This document shows positions 34,380-44,039 of a stretch of 64,000 bases of DNA, piece by piece. Source of the DNA: DATKRB01 sp963794215. GTDB lineage: Bacteria > Actinomycetota > Acidimicrobiia > Acidimicrobiales > RAAP-2. The DNA is taken from contig CAWCCQ010000008.1 in assembly GCA_963794215.1 (NCBI GenBank), positions 558,001-622,000 of the forward strand, read 5' to 3'. The position numbers and the translations under genes are program-made. Within the stretch, counting starts at the first letter, position 1. Every line of letters starts with the position of its first letter. Below the pieces are notes generated by a model. It ran no database searches and was not told the origin of the DNA. It worked only from the letters and a program-made list of their open reading frames with translations.

Positions 34380-35093
34380 TCATAGCGATGCGAGCGCTTT
34401 GAGAATCAAACCGGATGCAACGTCGGGCTTGGCGATGAAGGCGACGTGAGAACCGTCCACCGACTCGGTGACGGCATTCATGCGCTGAGCCATGAAACGT
34501 TCGCAGTCGGGTGGGATCGAATTGTCGTGTTCGGACACCAAGTACCAGCTCGGAAGGTCCCGCCAGCCGACGGCTGACGCCGGCTCGGTGAACGCCGCCG
34601 CGGCGAGAGGGCGCTGGCTCACCGCCATAGGGCCGGCGATGTCCTCGCTGAGGTCAGCGCAGAAGGCCTCGTGGAAGTCCTCGATCTTGATGAACAGGTC
34701 CGGGCCGCCCACCGCTCCGGGCGCGTCGTATGGACTGGGGACGTTGGTGGTGGCGAGCAGCGAGGGCGGGTACGGCTCCATCACGCTGACGCAGGTCTCT
34801 CCCTCGTCCAGAGCGAACGCGGCCAGAGAAACCAGGGCTTGGACGTCCTTCACGGTGGGCGCGGCCTGGGAAATGACGGCACCGCCGTAGGAGTGGCCGA
34901 CGAGGACGATGGGTCCCTCGATCGTGGTGGTGTAGCGCCGAATGGCCTCGGCGTCCGAAGCCAGACCACGGAGCGGGTTCATCGGGGCCCGCACAGGCAC
35001 TCCTTGGGCCTGCAGATGCCGGATCACTCCGGCAAATCCGGACGCGTCCGCGAATGCGCCGTGGACCAGCACGACTGTTGGGTGTGTGCTCAT
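34380..35093 (-). CDS. EstC-like alpha/beta hydrolase
   Basis: 237 residues. PTVVLVHGAFADASGFAGVI holds the oxyanion HG, IVLVGHSYGGAVIS the nucleophile Ser (G-H-S-Y-G), SEHDNSIPPDCERFMAQRM the Asp and VDGSHVAFIAKP the His. Complete and of normal length for AB_hydrolase_6 proteins such as salicylate esterase-like EstC. It starts at ATG 35093 and is divergent from a TetR gene with two operator-like palindromes between, so it is probably repressed by that TetR and induced by its substrate. Confidence 0.9.
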   Translation of the reverse strand: MSTHPTVVLVHGAFADASGFAGVIRHLQAQGVPVRAPMNPLRGLASDAEAIRRYTTTIEGPIVLVGHSYGGAVISQAAPTVKDVQALVSLAAFALDEGETCVSVMEPYPPSLLATTNVPSPYDAPGAVGGPDLFIKIEDFHEAFCADLSEDIAGPMAVSQRPLAAAAFTEPASAVGWRDLPSWYLVSEHDNSIPPDCERFMAQRMNAVTESVDGSHVAFIAKPDVASGLILKALASL

Positions 35094-35135
35094 CGTTTAC
35101 CTCCGATTCGTTCACTTACCTGGCAGCGGCTTACT

Positions 35136-35176
35136 GGAGCGTTCGCTCTAGACGCTTTCTAGACCGTTCGCTCTAG
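35136..35176. promoter_or_regulatory. Two TetR operator-like palindromes
   Basis: CTAGACCGTTCGCTCTAG at 35159-35176 is a near-perfect palindrome (CTAGA arms with a CGTTCG core). GGAGCGTTCGCTCTAGA at 35136-35152 repeats the core. Centres are about 23 bases apart. They lie in the 95-base space between the hydrolase and TetR starts, so both genes should be controlled. Confidence 0.75.
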
Positions 35177-35188
35177 TAAAGTCAAGGG

Positions 35189-35765
35189 GTGGCCCGCAAC
35201 CGCGATTCTCGGGCGGATCTGGTGCAGACAATGGCGCGTTTGCTGCGCGATCAGGGCTACTCCGCGACCGGGCGGGCCCAAGTCGCTGGCCGAGAGTGGC
35301 GTGTCCAACGGGTCGCTCTACCACCACTTTCCCGGGGGCATGGAAGAACTCGCCGAGACCGCCCTGCTGGCGTCCGGTCAAGCCGTCGCTGACGCACTGC
35401 GCCAAGCGTTGGAAGGGGCACCAAACGCTGCAATCGGCATCCAACGGTTCCTGGATATAGCTGCGGGACCGGATGGCGGGGAACCCTGTCCGGGTTGCCC
35501 GATCGCGCCGACCGCACTTGAGTCGCCCATCATCAGTCCCCGCCTACGTGCTGCCGCGGCGCGCTGCTTCGACCAATGGGAAGGACTCATCGCCGGACGT
35601 CTCCGAGCTGACGGATGGCCGGAAGACACGATCGCCGAAATAGCCTCGGCGACTCTTGCGCTTGTTGAGGGAGCGTTACTCCTCGCCCGAGTGAGTGGGC
35701 AGGTGAGTCACCTTGCCAACGCTAAGAGGGCTGTGGCATCGCTGCTTGCCCCTTCCTCGCAGTGA
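35189..35765 (+). pseudogene. TetR family regulator, one frameshift
   Basis: GTG 35189 opens ARNRDSRADLVQTMARLLRD; after a +1 shift near 35272 (GGG for GG) the frame reads SLAESGVSNGSLYHHFPGG, the TetR recognition helix, and continues LAETALLASGQAVADALRQA and PCPGCPIAPTALES to 35765. The C-terminal part with CPGCPIA is typical of TetR_C members of the LmrA/YxaF type. If the base is an error, this is the regulator of the divergent hydrolase gene. Confidence 0.75.
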
Positions 35766-35907
35766 CCACGACCCCTCCCGGAGTCCCAACAATGTCTACG
35801 CCTACTTCCTCACCTGCCAGCACCTCTGACTAGCAGCGTCTTCATACGTCCCCTGTTGTGACGTCCCAGCACCTCCACTGGGATGGCCGTGACCCCAGCG
35901 GGTTCGG

Positions 35908-36734
35908 TCATCCCTCCTTGAAGAAGGTGAGGAGGTCCGCATTGATCGTGGCGGCCTGCGTTGTCGGCATGCCATGAGGGAAGCCGGGATAGGTGATCAA
36001 TCGACTGTTCGGCAGTAGCTCGGCGGATAGTGGTCCCGAATCAGCGTAGGGAACGACCTGATCGTCATCGCCGTGCATCACCAGCGACGGTACGGTGACT
36101 TTCTTTAAGTCTTCGGTGAAGTCGGTCTGCGAGAAGGCGACGATGCCGTCGTAGTGCGCCTTTGCGCCGCCCATCATTCCCTGTCTCCACCAGTTCTGGA
36201 TGATTCCTTCGATGGGCTCCACGCCGTCACGGTTGAACCCGTAGAACGCGGTCTCCGGTAGGTCGCGGTAGAACTGCGCTCGGTTTGTGGCGACCTGCTC
36301 TTGGAGTCCGTCGAAGACCTCTTTGGGTAGGCCGCCGGGATTGCTCTCTGTCTTCACCATGAGGGGCGGCACGGAGCTAATGAGTACCGCCTTGGCCACG
36401 CGATCCTGGCCGTGCTTTGCGATGTAGCGGACGACCTCGCCGCCACCTGTTGAGTGGCCGACGTGGATGGCGTCGTGCAGGTCGAGGTGTGCCGTGACCG
36501 CTGAGAGGTCGTCGGCGTAGTGGTCCATGTCGTGACCAGTGGCTGTCTGAGTCGACCGCCCGTGACCACGGCGATCGTGCGCGATGACCCGGTAGCCGTG
36601 ATCGAGAAAGAAGAGCATCTGGGCGTCCCAATCGTCGGACGACAAAGGCCAGCCGTGGCTGAAGACGATCGGCTGGCCGGTCCCCAGTCCTTATAGAAGA
36701 TCTCGAGTCCTTCGAGAGTCGTGATCATGCCCAT
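35908..36734 (-). pseudogene. Non-heme chloroperoxidase-like alpha/beta hydrolase, one frameshift
   Basis: ATG 36734 (AAGGAG 8 bases upstream) starts MGMITTLEGLEIFYKDWG; near 36690 one base seems to be missing and the frame continues QPIVFSHGWPLSSDDWDAQM, VIAHDRRGHGRSTQTATG, AIHVGHSTGGGEVVRYIAKH with nucleophile Ser in G-H-S-T-G, HGDDDQVVPY with Asp, and PGFPHGMPTTQ with His. This is a textbook chloroperoxidase/arylesterase-like hydrolase of about 275 residues. All catalytic residues are kept, so it is probably intact apart from the shift. Confidence 0.8.
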
Positions 36735-36851
36735 GTGGCGCTCCTTGGGGTTGGTGATGTGCCGGCACAGCAGACTTGGTGGCCCTTGACCCGCATCTTA
36801 ACGACGACACGTTGAAGTCGGCCTGCGCACCTTCCGCTACCGAGTAACTGC

Positions 36852-37187
36852 CTATTTCTTGGGAGGAAGTGAGCGGGCATAAGCCGCCCCCAAACCAGCC
36901 CACTTAGCCAGTTGTCGTTTCGTTCGGAGATCCTCTGAAGACACCCGCAACCAACCGTCCATCGGGCGACCACGCATCACCGCGACCTCGGCGCTAGAAG
37001 TGTCGACAAGCTTGTCCGAATCAGCCGGATCGACGCGAACGAGAACCCCACCTTGACCGCTCGCAGCGATAGCCATGTTTCCGTTGATCAGGAAGGCGAG
37101 TCCTCCGAACATTTTCTTTTCCGTTAGCCGTGGCTCGCCGCTCAGCAGCTCGCGAAGTCGTGCAGCCAACTTCTCTTCATACGCCAC
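36852..37187 (-). CDS. TfoX N-terminal domain protein
   Basis: 111 residues from GTG 37187: AYEEKLAARLRELLSGEPRL, then EKKMFGGLAFLINGNMAIAA, VLVRVDPADSDKLV and MRGRPMDGWLRVSSEDLRT. KKMFGGLAFL and the RPMxGW motif define the TfoX_N family, small proteins sometimes linked to DNA uptake or transcription control; the role in actinobacteria is not known. The open frame extends upstream to 37340 but that part lacks family resemblance. Confidence 0.85.
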   Translation of the reverse strand: MAYEEKLAARLRELLSGEPRLTEKKMFGGLAFLINGNMAIAASGQGGVLVRVDPADSDKLVDTSSAEVAVMRGRPMDGWLRVSSEDLRTKRQLAKWAGLGAAYARSLPPKK

Positions 37188-37595
37188 GTGCCGAATCGTA
37201 CTGGCTCCATCCGATGTGGCTCGATGCAGAGTGGAGCACGGTCCCGGCAGATCGGTGCTTCTACTTCGGAGGGAGTGATCCGGCGAAGGCCATGCCGCGC
37301 TGGACCCATTCTTCAAGGTCCCCATCCTCCGAAATGCCATCTTCCGAGACGTAAACCATGCCCCTCATCGAACGGCCCGTTAAATCCATCTCTCGCGCAT
37401 GGGCAGAGTCAAGGCATCAAGATAGGCATCGGGGCCGACGCGAACCATCAGTTCGCTACCAACAACTCCATGAGGCACGCAGCGAACCATCGTTAGGGGC
37501 CACCCCGCGGCCAATGCTGTTCCTTAACACAGGACTTCGCGCCGGCGAGCGTGTCAGGATGACGGTCTGAACGTATGCCGCCCGGAGGATCCATC

Positions 37596-38438
37596 GTGAC
37601 ACCTAATGAGAAGCAGCTTGAAGCGTGGAACGGGGGCGAGTCAGTGCACTACGTCAACCACGCCGACCGCTATGACCGCCAACTAGCGCCGTTCACCGAG
37701 GCGCTACTCGAACAGATCCGGCTGACTCCGCATCAGTCGCTGCTCGACGTGGGCTGCGGGTGCGGCGCCCTCACTCTCGCTGCAGCTCGCTTCGCCGACT
37801 CGGCGGTCGGCATCGACATCTCCACGCCACTGACGGAGGTCGCGTCCGAGCGGGCCTCCAAAGCGCGGATCGACAACGTCGAGTTCGTCGTCGCTGACGC
37901 CCAGACCCACGCCTTCGCTCTAGGTGCGTTCGACCTCGTGGTCAGCCAGTTCGGGCTTATGTTTTTCGACGACCCGGTGCGAGCATTCTCGAACTTGCGG
38001 CACTCCCTCGCTCCCGGCGGTCGGTTGGCGTTCGTCAGCTGGCAGAGCCTCCCAGCGAACGAATGGCTCACTGTCATCGCCAGCCAGGTGGCGAAGTGCG
38101 TCGAGATCCCCGAGTTCGGCGGCCTTTCAAAGGGACCCGGGATGTTCGCGCTCATGGACCAGGACGAGACGAAGGTGCTCCTCGAAGCAGCGGGGTTCAC
38201 GGGGGTGGCATTCGAGTCGCTCGCACCGACCATCCTCATCGGCGGGGGCGGCACGGTCGACCAGGCGATGGAGTTCCTTCTCGGGATGGGAATGGCCCGA
38301 GGTCTGGTCGGCCTGGCGGGGACGGACGCTCATGACGAGGTGGTCGAGGCCGTCCGCTTGTCCCTCACCGAGCGCTACGAGCCAGGTGTCGGTGTACAGC
38401 TTGGGGCAGGCGCATGGGTTGTCACCGCGCATACCTAG
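37596..38438 (+). CDS. Class I SAM-dependent methyltransferase
   Basis: 280 residues from GTG 37596 with GGAGGA 7 bases upstream. QLEAWNGGESVHYVNHADRY opens, then LLDVGCGCGALTLAAAR (motif I), VGIDISTPLTEVA (motif II), VEFVVADAQTHAF, FDLVVSQFGLMFFDD (motif IV) and HSLAPGGRLAFVSWQ (motif V). The fold is that of UbiE/COQ5-like small-molecule methyltransferases. It stands alone between the TfoX gene and the IS1634 element. The substrate is unknown. Confidence 0.88.
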   Translation: MTPNEKQLEAWNGGESVHYVNHADRYDRQLAPFTEALLEQIRLTPHQSLLDVGCGCGALTLAAARFADSAVGIDISTPLTEVASERASKARIDNVEFVVADAQTHAFALGAFDLVVSQFGLMFFDDPVRAFSNLRHSLAPGGRLAFVSWQSLPANEWLTVIASQVAKCVEIPEFGGLSKGPGMFALMDQDETKVLLEAAGFTGVAFESLAPTILIGGGGTVDQAMEFLLGMGMARGLVGLAGTDAHDEVVEAVRLSLTERYEPGVGVQLGAGAWVVTAHT

Positions 38439-38625
38439 CGGTCCGGTTCGGAAGCCTGTCATCCCCGATCGACTGACGGGCTGACCAGGATCGATCGGGC
38501 GATCTGACTGAAATGAAAGGATCAACTACACCTAGCGGAAACGGAGCCTTACGAGTCATCTTGTATAACGCTGCCTCCACTGAGATCTGTCGCACGTGCG
38601 ATTTCGAGTCGGACGCTTTCTGAAT

Positions 38626-38643
38626 CCCGAGTTCCGCAGTTGG
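38626..38643 (+). repeat. Left terminal inverted repeat of the IS1634-type element
   Basis: CCCGAGTTCCGCAGTTGG, the exact reverse complement of 40577-40594, directly after the TGAAT target copy. Confidence 0.9.
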
Positions 38644-38781
38644 CGGGCACACGCGGGCCCTCCAGCGGACGTTCTCCCTGCTCACGGGCGTGACGGGGGC
38701 TCGGACACTCGAAAACCTGTGGGCACACGACTAGGTGAAGAATCCGCGGCTGGCGTGCTGTGACGTGCGACAATTGCAGGC

Positions 38782-40503
38782 ATGTATCTGCGCACGACGC
38801 AGCGCAAGAACAAGGACGGATCGATCGTCCGCTACGTCCAGCTTGCCCACAACCGACGAGACGGGCAATCGACGGTCGCAGAGGTGCTCGTCAACTTCGG
38901 CCGTGAGGACACCCTCGATCTCGAGGGCCTCCGTCGTCTCGTGCGCTCGATCAACCGCTACTTGGGAGAAGACGAGTCGACCGACCTCGCTGAAGCCGCA
39001 GGCGAGGGGCTCCGGGTCGTGGCGTCGCGCCAGATGGGCAGCGCGTACTTGCTCGACGCGCTCTGGCACGCGCTCGGCGTCGACGAGGCACTTGGCCGCG
39101 TGCTCGGGCGCCGGCGGTTCTCGATCGACATGGAACGAGTCCTCTTCGCACTTGTCGCCAACCGCGCCATCGATCCCGCGTCCAAGCTCGCAGCGTCGTC
39201 GTGGGCGACCAAGGACGTGGCGATCTCGGGTCTCGAGGTGATGGACGAGGACCAGGCCTATCGGGCGATGGACCTCCTCGTCAGCGCCGACGCGCAAGGA
39301 GAGGTCCAAGAGCAGGTGTTCTTCTCGGTCGCAGACCTCTTGAACCTCGAAGTCGACCTGCTCTTCTTCGACACCACTTCCACCTACTTCGAGCTCGACG
39401 ACGAAGACCAAGGAGGCGAGGGCTTCAGGGTCCTCGGTCACTCAAAGGACCACCGCCCCGACCTCCCCCAGGTCGTGATCGGGCTCGCGGTCACCAAAGA
39501 GGGCATCCCCGTGCGCGTCTGGTGCTTCCCAGGGGACACCTCGGACCAGACGATCTTGAAGGGCGTGCGTGACGACCTGCGCCACTGGCGCTTGGGGCGC
39601 GTGATCACCGTGGTCGACCGCGGGTTCTCCTCCGACGACAACCTCGCCTATCTCACGCGTGGCGGTGGGCACTACATCTGCGGGGAGAAGATGCGCGACG
39701 GCTCGCCCGATGCGAAAGAGGCGCTGCGCCGCCCCGGTCGCTACAGGGTCGTGCGCGACAACCTGGAGGTGAAAGAGGTCCGCCTTGGCGCAGAGAAGTC
39801 GCGTCGCTTCATCGTCTGCCACAACCCGGGAGAAGCCGAGAAAGACCGCACCGAGCGCGAGGACAAGCTCGCACGCATCGAGGCCGAGATCACCCGGATC
39901 GCCGCTCCGCGCGAGCGGGACCGCACATCGAAGAAGCGGACGTCCGACGAGGCCCACGCCCGCGCCGAGTGCGCGCTCAGAGACCACAAGTCCTTGGGCC
40001 GCTACGTCCGCCAGCTCGCCTCGGGTCGCCTCGTCGTGGACAAGCAGAAGATCCGCGACGAAGCGCGCCTCGACGGCAAGTACTTGTTGTCCACCTCTGA
40101 CCCCGAGCTCAGTCCAGAAGAGATCGCCCTCGGCTACAAGAACCTCCTCGAGGCTGAACGCGGCTTTCGGGACATGAAGTCGACGCTGCTCTTGCGACCG
40201 GTCTTCCACCGCCTCGAAGACCGCATACGCGCCCACGTCTTGTTGTGCTGGCTCGCCCTGTTGCTCGTCAGGGTCGCCGAGCGTCGCTCGTCGATGACCT
40301 GGCGCCAGATCGCGACCGAGCTCCGCCGCGTCCACGCCGTCGAGCTCTGGGGCCCCACCGGAAGCGTCGTCCAGACCACCCCGCTCACGAGCGAACAAGC
40401 GGCGATTCTTTCGGCCTGCGGAGTCCCCAAACCGCCCGCCGTGAGCGTCCTTCAACCTGCTGACCAGGAAGAACTCGGCACGAGGCCCGCCGCGAGCGCG
40501 TAG
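38782..40503 (+). CDS. IS1634-family DDE transposase
   Basis: 573 residues from ATG 38782, the usual length. MYLRTTQRKNKDGSIVRYVQ is the family N-terminus. Catalytic residues: first Asp in LLFFDTTSTYFE, second in VVDRGFSSDD, Glu in YKNLLEAERGFRDMK (the Y-[2]-R/L-x-E-x-x-F-R motif). Two unrelated long frames on the opposite strand are shadows. The gene is complete and in frame. Confidence 0.93.
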   Translation: MYLRTTQRKNKDGSIVRYVQLAHNRRDGQSTVAEVLVNFGREDTLDLEGLRRLVRSINRYLGEDESTDLAEAAGEGLRVVASRQMGSAYLLDALWHALGVDEALGRVLGRRRFSIDMERVLFALVANRAIDPASKLAASSWATKDVAISGLEVMDEDQAYRAMDLLVSADAQGEVQEQVFFSVADLLNLEVDLLFFDTTSTYFELDDEDQGGEGFRVLGHSKDHRPDLPQVVIGLAVTKEGIPVRVWCFPGDTSDQTILKGVRDDLRHWRLGRVITVVDRGFSSDDNLAYLTRGGGHYICGEKMRDGSPDAKEALRRPGRYRVVRDNLEVKEVRLGAEKSRRFIVCHNPGEAEKDRTEREDKLARIEAEITRIAAPRERDRTSKKRTSDEAHARAECALRDHKSLGRYVRQLASGRLVVDKQKIRDEARLDGKYLLSTSDPELSPEEIALGYKNLLEAERGFRDMKSTLLLRPVFHRLEDRIRAHVLLCWLALLLVRVAERRSSMTWRQIATELRRVHAVELWGPTGSVVQTTPLTSEQAAILSACGVPKPPAVSVLQPADQEELGTRPAASA

Positions 40504-40576
40504 GCACACGCGCTACGCGCCCGAACATCACCATCTGCCCAGCTCAGCGCCTACAAATTGGGTCTCCGTGTGACCA

Positions 40577-40594
40577 CCAACTGCGGAACTCGGG
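40577..40594 (-). repeat. Right terminal inverted repeat of the IS1634-type element
   Basis: CCAACTGCGGAACTCGGG, complement of the left end, followed by the second TGAAT copy at 40595-40599. Confidence 0.9.
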
Positions 40595-40721
40595 TGAATG
40601 GATCGTTCCTTGGGATCGGCTGGCCGCACTTCGCAGTGCGGTCAGCGCGGCGTCAAGGCTGCAGCCAGGGGCTTGGCCGATTGCATCGACTCGCCAGACT
40701 CTCTTCGCTCCTCGTCCATCC

Positions 40722-41093
40722 TCAACCCTGCTTGCTTCGTCGTTTCTTCAACTCGGCTTTCTCCTGAGGGGTCGGGCTGGGGTATACGAAGATGAGGTAG
40801 CAGGCCCAGCACTCGAGGTACCAGCCTGGGATGGCTTTGAGCACGCCCAATTCGCAGCTGATTTCGACTCCCCAGCAGTCGGGACCACGCTCACCATAAG
40901 GGACCCCTTCGAGTTGAATACCAGCCCGTGCCGTGATCATGGAGTCGGGGCCGTAGGTCGCTATCTCGGCCGGGTTCCAGATGTTGATGTTTCGCTCGTA
41001 CCACGCCCGAGCGGTATTTGGGCCACGACAGGTCGACGAGAAACGTCCCACCATGATCGTCTTGACCACCTGTGCCGCTTCAAGCGCTTCCAT
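40722..41093 (-). CDS. Hypothetical protein
   Basis: 123 codons, Trp- and Cys-containing (AWYERNINIWNPAEIATYGP, then VLKAIPGWYLECWACYLIFV) ending in a basic tail. Composition and codon use look protein-like but I recognise no family, and the start is uncertain. The hydrophobic C-terminal part could be a membrane helix. It lies between the IS element and an SDR gene. Confidence 0.4.
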   Translation of the reverse strand: MEALEAAQVVKTIMVGRFSSTCRGPNTARAWYERNINIWNPAEIATYGPDSMITARAGIQLEGVPYGERGPDCWGVEISCELGVLKAIPGWYLECWACYLIFVYPSPTPQEKAELKKRRSKQG

Positions 41094-41157
41094 GCGGTGA
41101 ATCTTTCAGTCAAGTGATCATTGGAATCAAACGGCCCGTCCCGTCCGCCGCGCCCGA

Positions 41158-42131
41158 TCAGCGTGCCCCGAGCAGGCCGAGCTCGTACAGGCTGTCGGCG
41201 GTCTCGACGATCGTGGTTTCGGCGGGGCGCGGTTGCCAGCCGAGCTCCTGCTTGGCGCGGTCGTTGTGGATTGTCAGCGGCGCCGGGTCCTCGCCGGGTC
41301 CCTCGTCCATTGTGACGTGCTCGCCTGTAGGCCCGAGGTGGTCGCGGAGGATTTGTGCCAGTCTCAGCCAGGTGATCGTCGGGCCGTCCGCCAACAGCAG
41401 GTAACGCTTCCCGGCGGCGGCAGGAGTGGCCATCGCCGTGATGTGCGCGTCGGCGACATCACGCACATCGACTACGCCGAAGCGCTGACGTGGCAGCGCC
41501 GGCATGGTGCCCTCGATGATCGCCTTGAATGCCGTCAGCGACGAGCGCAGAGCCGGCACCAGCGACGGACCGGCGATGAATGTCGGATTCATCACCACCA
41601 GCTGGGTGTCGCCTCCTTCGGCCTCAATGAAGTCCCAGGCCGCACGCTCGGCGACCGCCTTGGAGCGCGGATAGGGCGCCAGTCCTGGCGTGTCGGGCTC
41701 GGTCCAGTCCTCCTCGGTGTAGTCGCGGATTGCCTTCGGCGAGTAACCGACCGCGGCGAACGAGGAGGTCAGCACTACTCTGCGCGCGCCAGCGTCTCGG
41801 GCTGCCTTCAGCACACGCACCGTGCCCTGGCGAGCGGGGACGATCAGCTCGTCGGGGTCCGTGGGATGAGCGGACGGGATGGGCGACGCGACGTGGTGGA
41901 CTTCCTCCACACCCTTGAGCGCGGCGGGCCAGCCGTCGTCAGAGGTCAGATCTGCTGTCACCAGTTCTAGGCCGCTGTCGTCCGCACCACCACGGCGCAC
42001 TGCCTCGCGCACACTCGCCTCACTATCCAGGGAGCGGACTGTCGCACGCACCTCCCGCCCAGCACGCAGCAGCGCCGTGATCAACTGCGTGCCCAGATAG
42101 CCGGACCCGCCTGTCACCGACACTTTGGAGC

Positions 42132-42135
<4 letters not shown>
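41158..42135 (-). CDS. NAD(P)-dependent epimerase/dihydroflavonol reductase-like SDR
   Basis: 325 residues, an extended SDR: VTGGSGYLGTQLITALLRAG binds the cofactor, VTADLTSDDGW the adenine region, HVASPIPSAHPTDPDELI follows, then VLTSSFAAVGY (Ser) and YPRSKAVAE (Tyr and Lys). Group: dihydroflavonol 4-reductase/methylglyoxal reductase-like. The ATG overlaps the stop of the MerR gene just upstream (ATGA), so the regulator and enzyme are co-translated and the enzyme is probably induced by a compound the regulator senses. Confidence 0.9.
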
Positions 42136-42606
<471 letters not shown>

Positions 42607-42698
42607 GACGACAGTAAAACAAACTTCAAGCGCTTGAAGTCAAGGGCAGCGAGCAGAATTGTTCTCGCTCATTTGCGGCCGCCGGTGCAAGCTTCCTA

Positions 42699-43621
42699 CT
42701 AGCCCGAGATCTCATGGGTCGAGTCCTCTAAGTTGACCCGCAGCAGCAACGAGACCGACGTTCGATAAGGAGCCCAGCCTGAAGTGATGACAGCGACTTC
42801 GTCATCATCCAGATGGGCACGGTCGTAGGCCAACTTCATGGCGCTGATGAGTCGTGGCTCGTGTCGTGCGCCCAGTCGGGGTCGCCGGCGCCCCTCAACA
42901 GGATCAACTCCGCGGAGAAGTCGCCGATGCCGCCGAGTTCCTTGAGTTGGTCGATTGCCTCGGGGCGCGGGAGCGCCCGCAGCGCTTCTGCATCGAGCCT
43001 GCCATCGAGGGCAGCTCGAGCGATCCCGCGTAACCACTCAGGCTTGCGACCCGAGAGTCCGGGAAATCCCTCGAGATCGACCAGTTGCTGCGGGGAAGGA
43101 AAGGAGAACAGCGTTTCTCCAGCGAGCACAATCGCGTGCCCGAGCTGCTGTGCCATCTTCGCCTTGACGGCGGCGGCCTGGATCATGCGGATCCGGTGCC
43201 CGATGACCGCCCAACAAGCTGCTTCATACGGGGTCCAAAAGCAGACCGGGCGAAGCCCCGGGTACTTCGCTTGGAGTCCCGCCACAACGTCGTCTCGCTG
43301 TCCGACGTCGGGGAACTCCCGTGCATCGACGTCGAGCGAGAGAATACGAGCGACGTTGCATGCAACGGCTTCGGGACTGACGTCTCCTACGAACGACCCA
43401 ATCACCTTTCCGGCTCGTTCTGCCACTCGGACGGCGACGGGGTGCCACAGCGGTCCGGCACAGAAGGCGAGATCGAGGTGGTTCGGAGAGGAGCGTTCGT
43501 ACCCGGCAGGGGTGAATCCCTCGAGGAATCGGATGCTCGCCGCCAAGGAGAACGGTCCCGTGTACCCGACCTCAAATGTTCCCCCATCTGCATGCGAGAT
43601 ACCGCCGGACCCATCAGCCAT
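42699..43621 (-). pseudogene. DNA-3-methyladenine glycosylase (AlkA-like), one frameshift
   Basis: ATG 43621 overlaps the stop of the VOC gene. YTGPFSLAASIRFLEGFTPA opens an AlkA-type N-domain; PYEAACWAVIGHRIRMIQAA and LVDLEGFPGLSGRKPEWLRG follow, then the helix-hairpin-helix LKELGGIGDFSAELILLRGA. Near 42850 one base seems lost and the frame goes on HEPRLISAMKLAYDRAHL and WAPYRTSVSLLLRV to 42699. The usual catalytic Asp position falls at HEPR (Glu), as I recall from a subgroup of actinobacterial members. It removes alkylated purines in base excision repair. Confidence 0.75.
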
Positions 43622-43970
43622 GGATCGTGATGATGGAGCCATCGGGATCCTCGAAGGCGAAGGTCAGCCCGAACGGACCCTCGAAGGGGGGCGTGACGAT
43701 GGCGACGCCGGCCTCGGCCAGCTTGTCGTGAAGGGCGCTGGGATCGTCCGCCTTGAGCCAGAGTGCGACGCCCCAGCCCAGGTGTTCGACTTCTGAGAGG
43801 TCGACTGACGGCTCACGGACAGCGAACGGGATCGGTGTCGTGGCGAAAACGACTGCCCCGGGTGGGCTCTGCGCCGCGCGATCGAGTCCCAACTTCTCGG
43901 TGTAGAAGCGGGCCGAAGTCTCGAGGTCACTCACCTGTAGGGCGATGAAGCTTGGTCCAATGGTCTTCAT
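43614..43970 (-). CDS. VOC family (glyoxalase-like) protein
   Basis: 118 residues: TIGPSFIALQVSDLETSARF, then YTEKLGLDRAAQSPPGAVVF and LAEAGVAIVTPPFEGPFGLT ending FEDPDGSIITIHG. Two beta-alpha-beta-beta-beta units, with the metal-ligand Gln/Glu positions visible (ALQV, FEDPDG). Glyoxalase/bleomycin-resistance/dioxygenase superfamily. It is divergent from a MarR gene with two perfect operators between, and is followed by the overlapping DNA glycosylase gene, so a response to an alkylating or electrophilic compound is plausible. Confidence 0.9.
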   Translation of the reverse strand: MKTIGPSFIALQVSDLETSARFYTEKLGLDRAAQSPPGAVVFATTPIPFAVREPSVDLSEVEHLGWGVALWLKADDPSALHDKLAEAGVAIVTPPFEGPFGLTFAFEDPDGSIITIHG

Positions 43971-43986
43971 GTTCTCTCCTTGTTAG

Positions 43987-44026
43987 TATCAGGTGTCCTG
44001 ATAACCCTATATCAGGGTACCTGATA
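43987..44026. promoter_or_regulatory. Two perfect MarR operators
   Basis: TATCAGGTGTCCTGATA (43987-44003) and TATCAGGGTACCTGATA (44010-44026): identical 7-base arms around 3 bases, centres 23 bases apart, in the 69-base space between the VOC and MarR genes. Typical for MarR dimers and for control of both genes. Confidence 0.88.
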
Positions 44027-44039
44027 AGTAAAGGAACCG

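Larger units (their letters stand above)
38626..40594 (+). mobile_element. Complete IS1634-type insertion sequence
   Basis: 1,969 bases bounded by perfect 18-base terminal inverted repeats (CCCGAGTTCCGCAGTTGG at 38626-38643 and its complement at 40577-40594). Similarity of the ends continues imperfectly for about 35 bases. A 5-base direct repeat TGAAT flanks it (38621-38625 and 40595-40599), the duplicated target. One transposase gene fills the interior. The intact ends and gene suggest recent arrival and possible activity. Confidence 0.9.

Noticed and set aside
38731..39441. 236-codon minus-strand frame over the IS1634 transposase start
   Set aside because: Shadow of the transposase third codon positions.
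39442..40509. 355-codon open frame antisense to the IS1634 transposase
   Set aside because: No family resemblance; the plus-strand frame has all transposase motifs. High-GC shadow.
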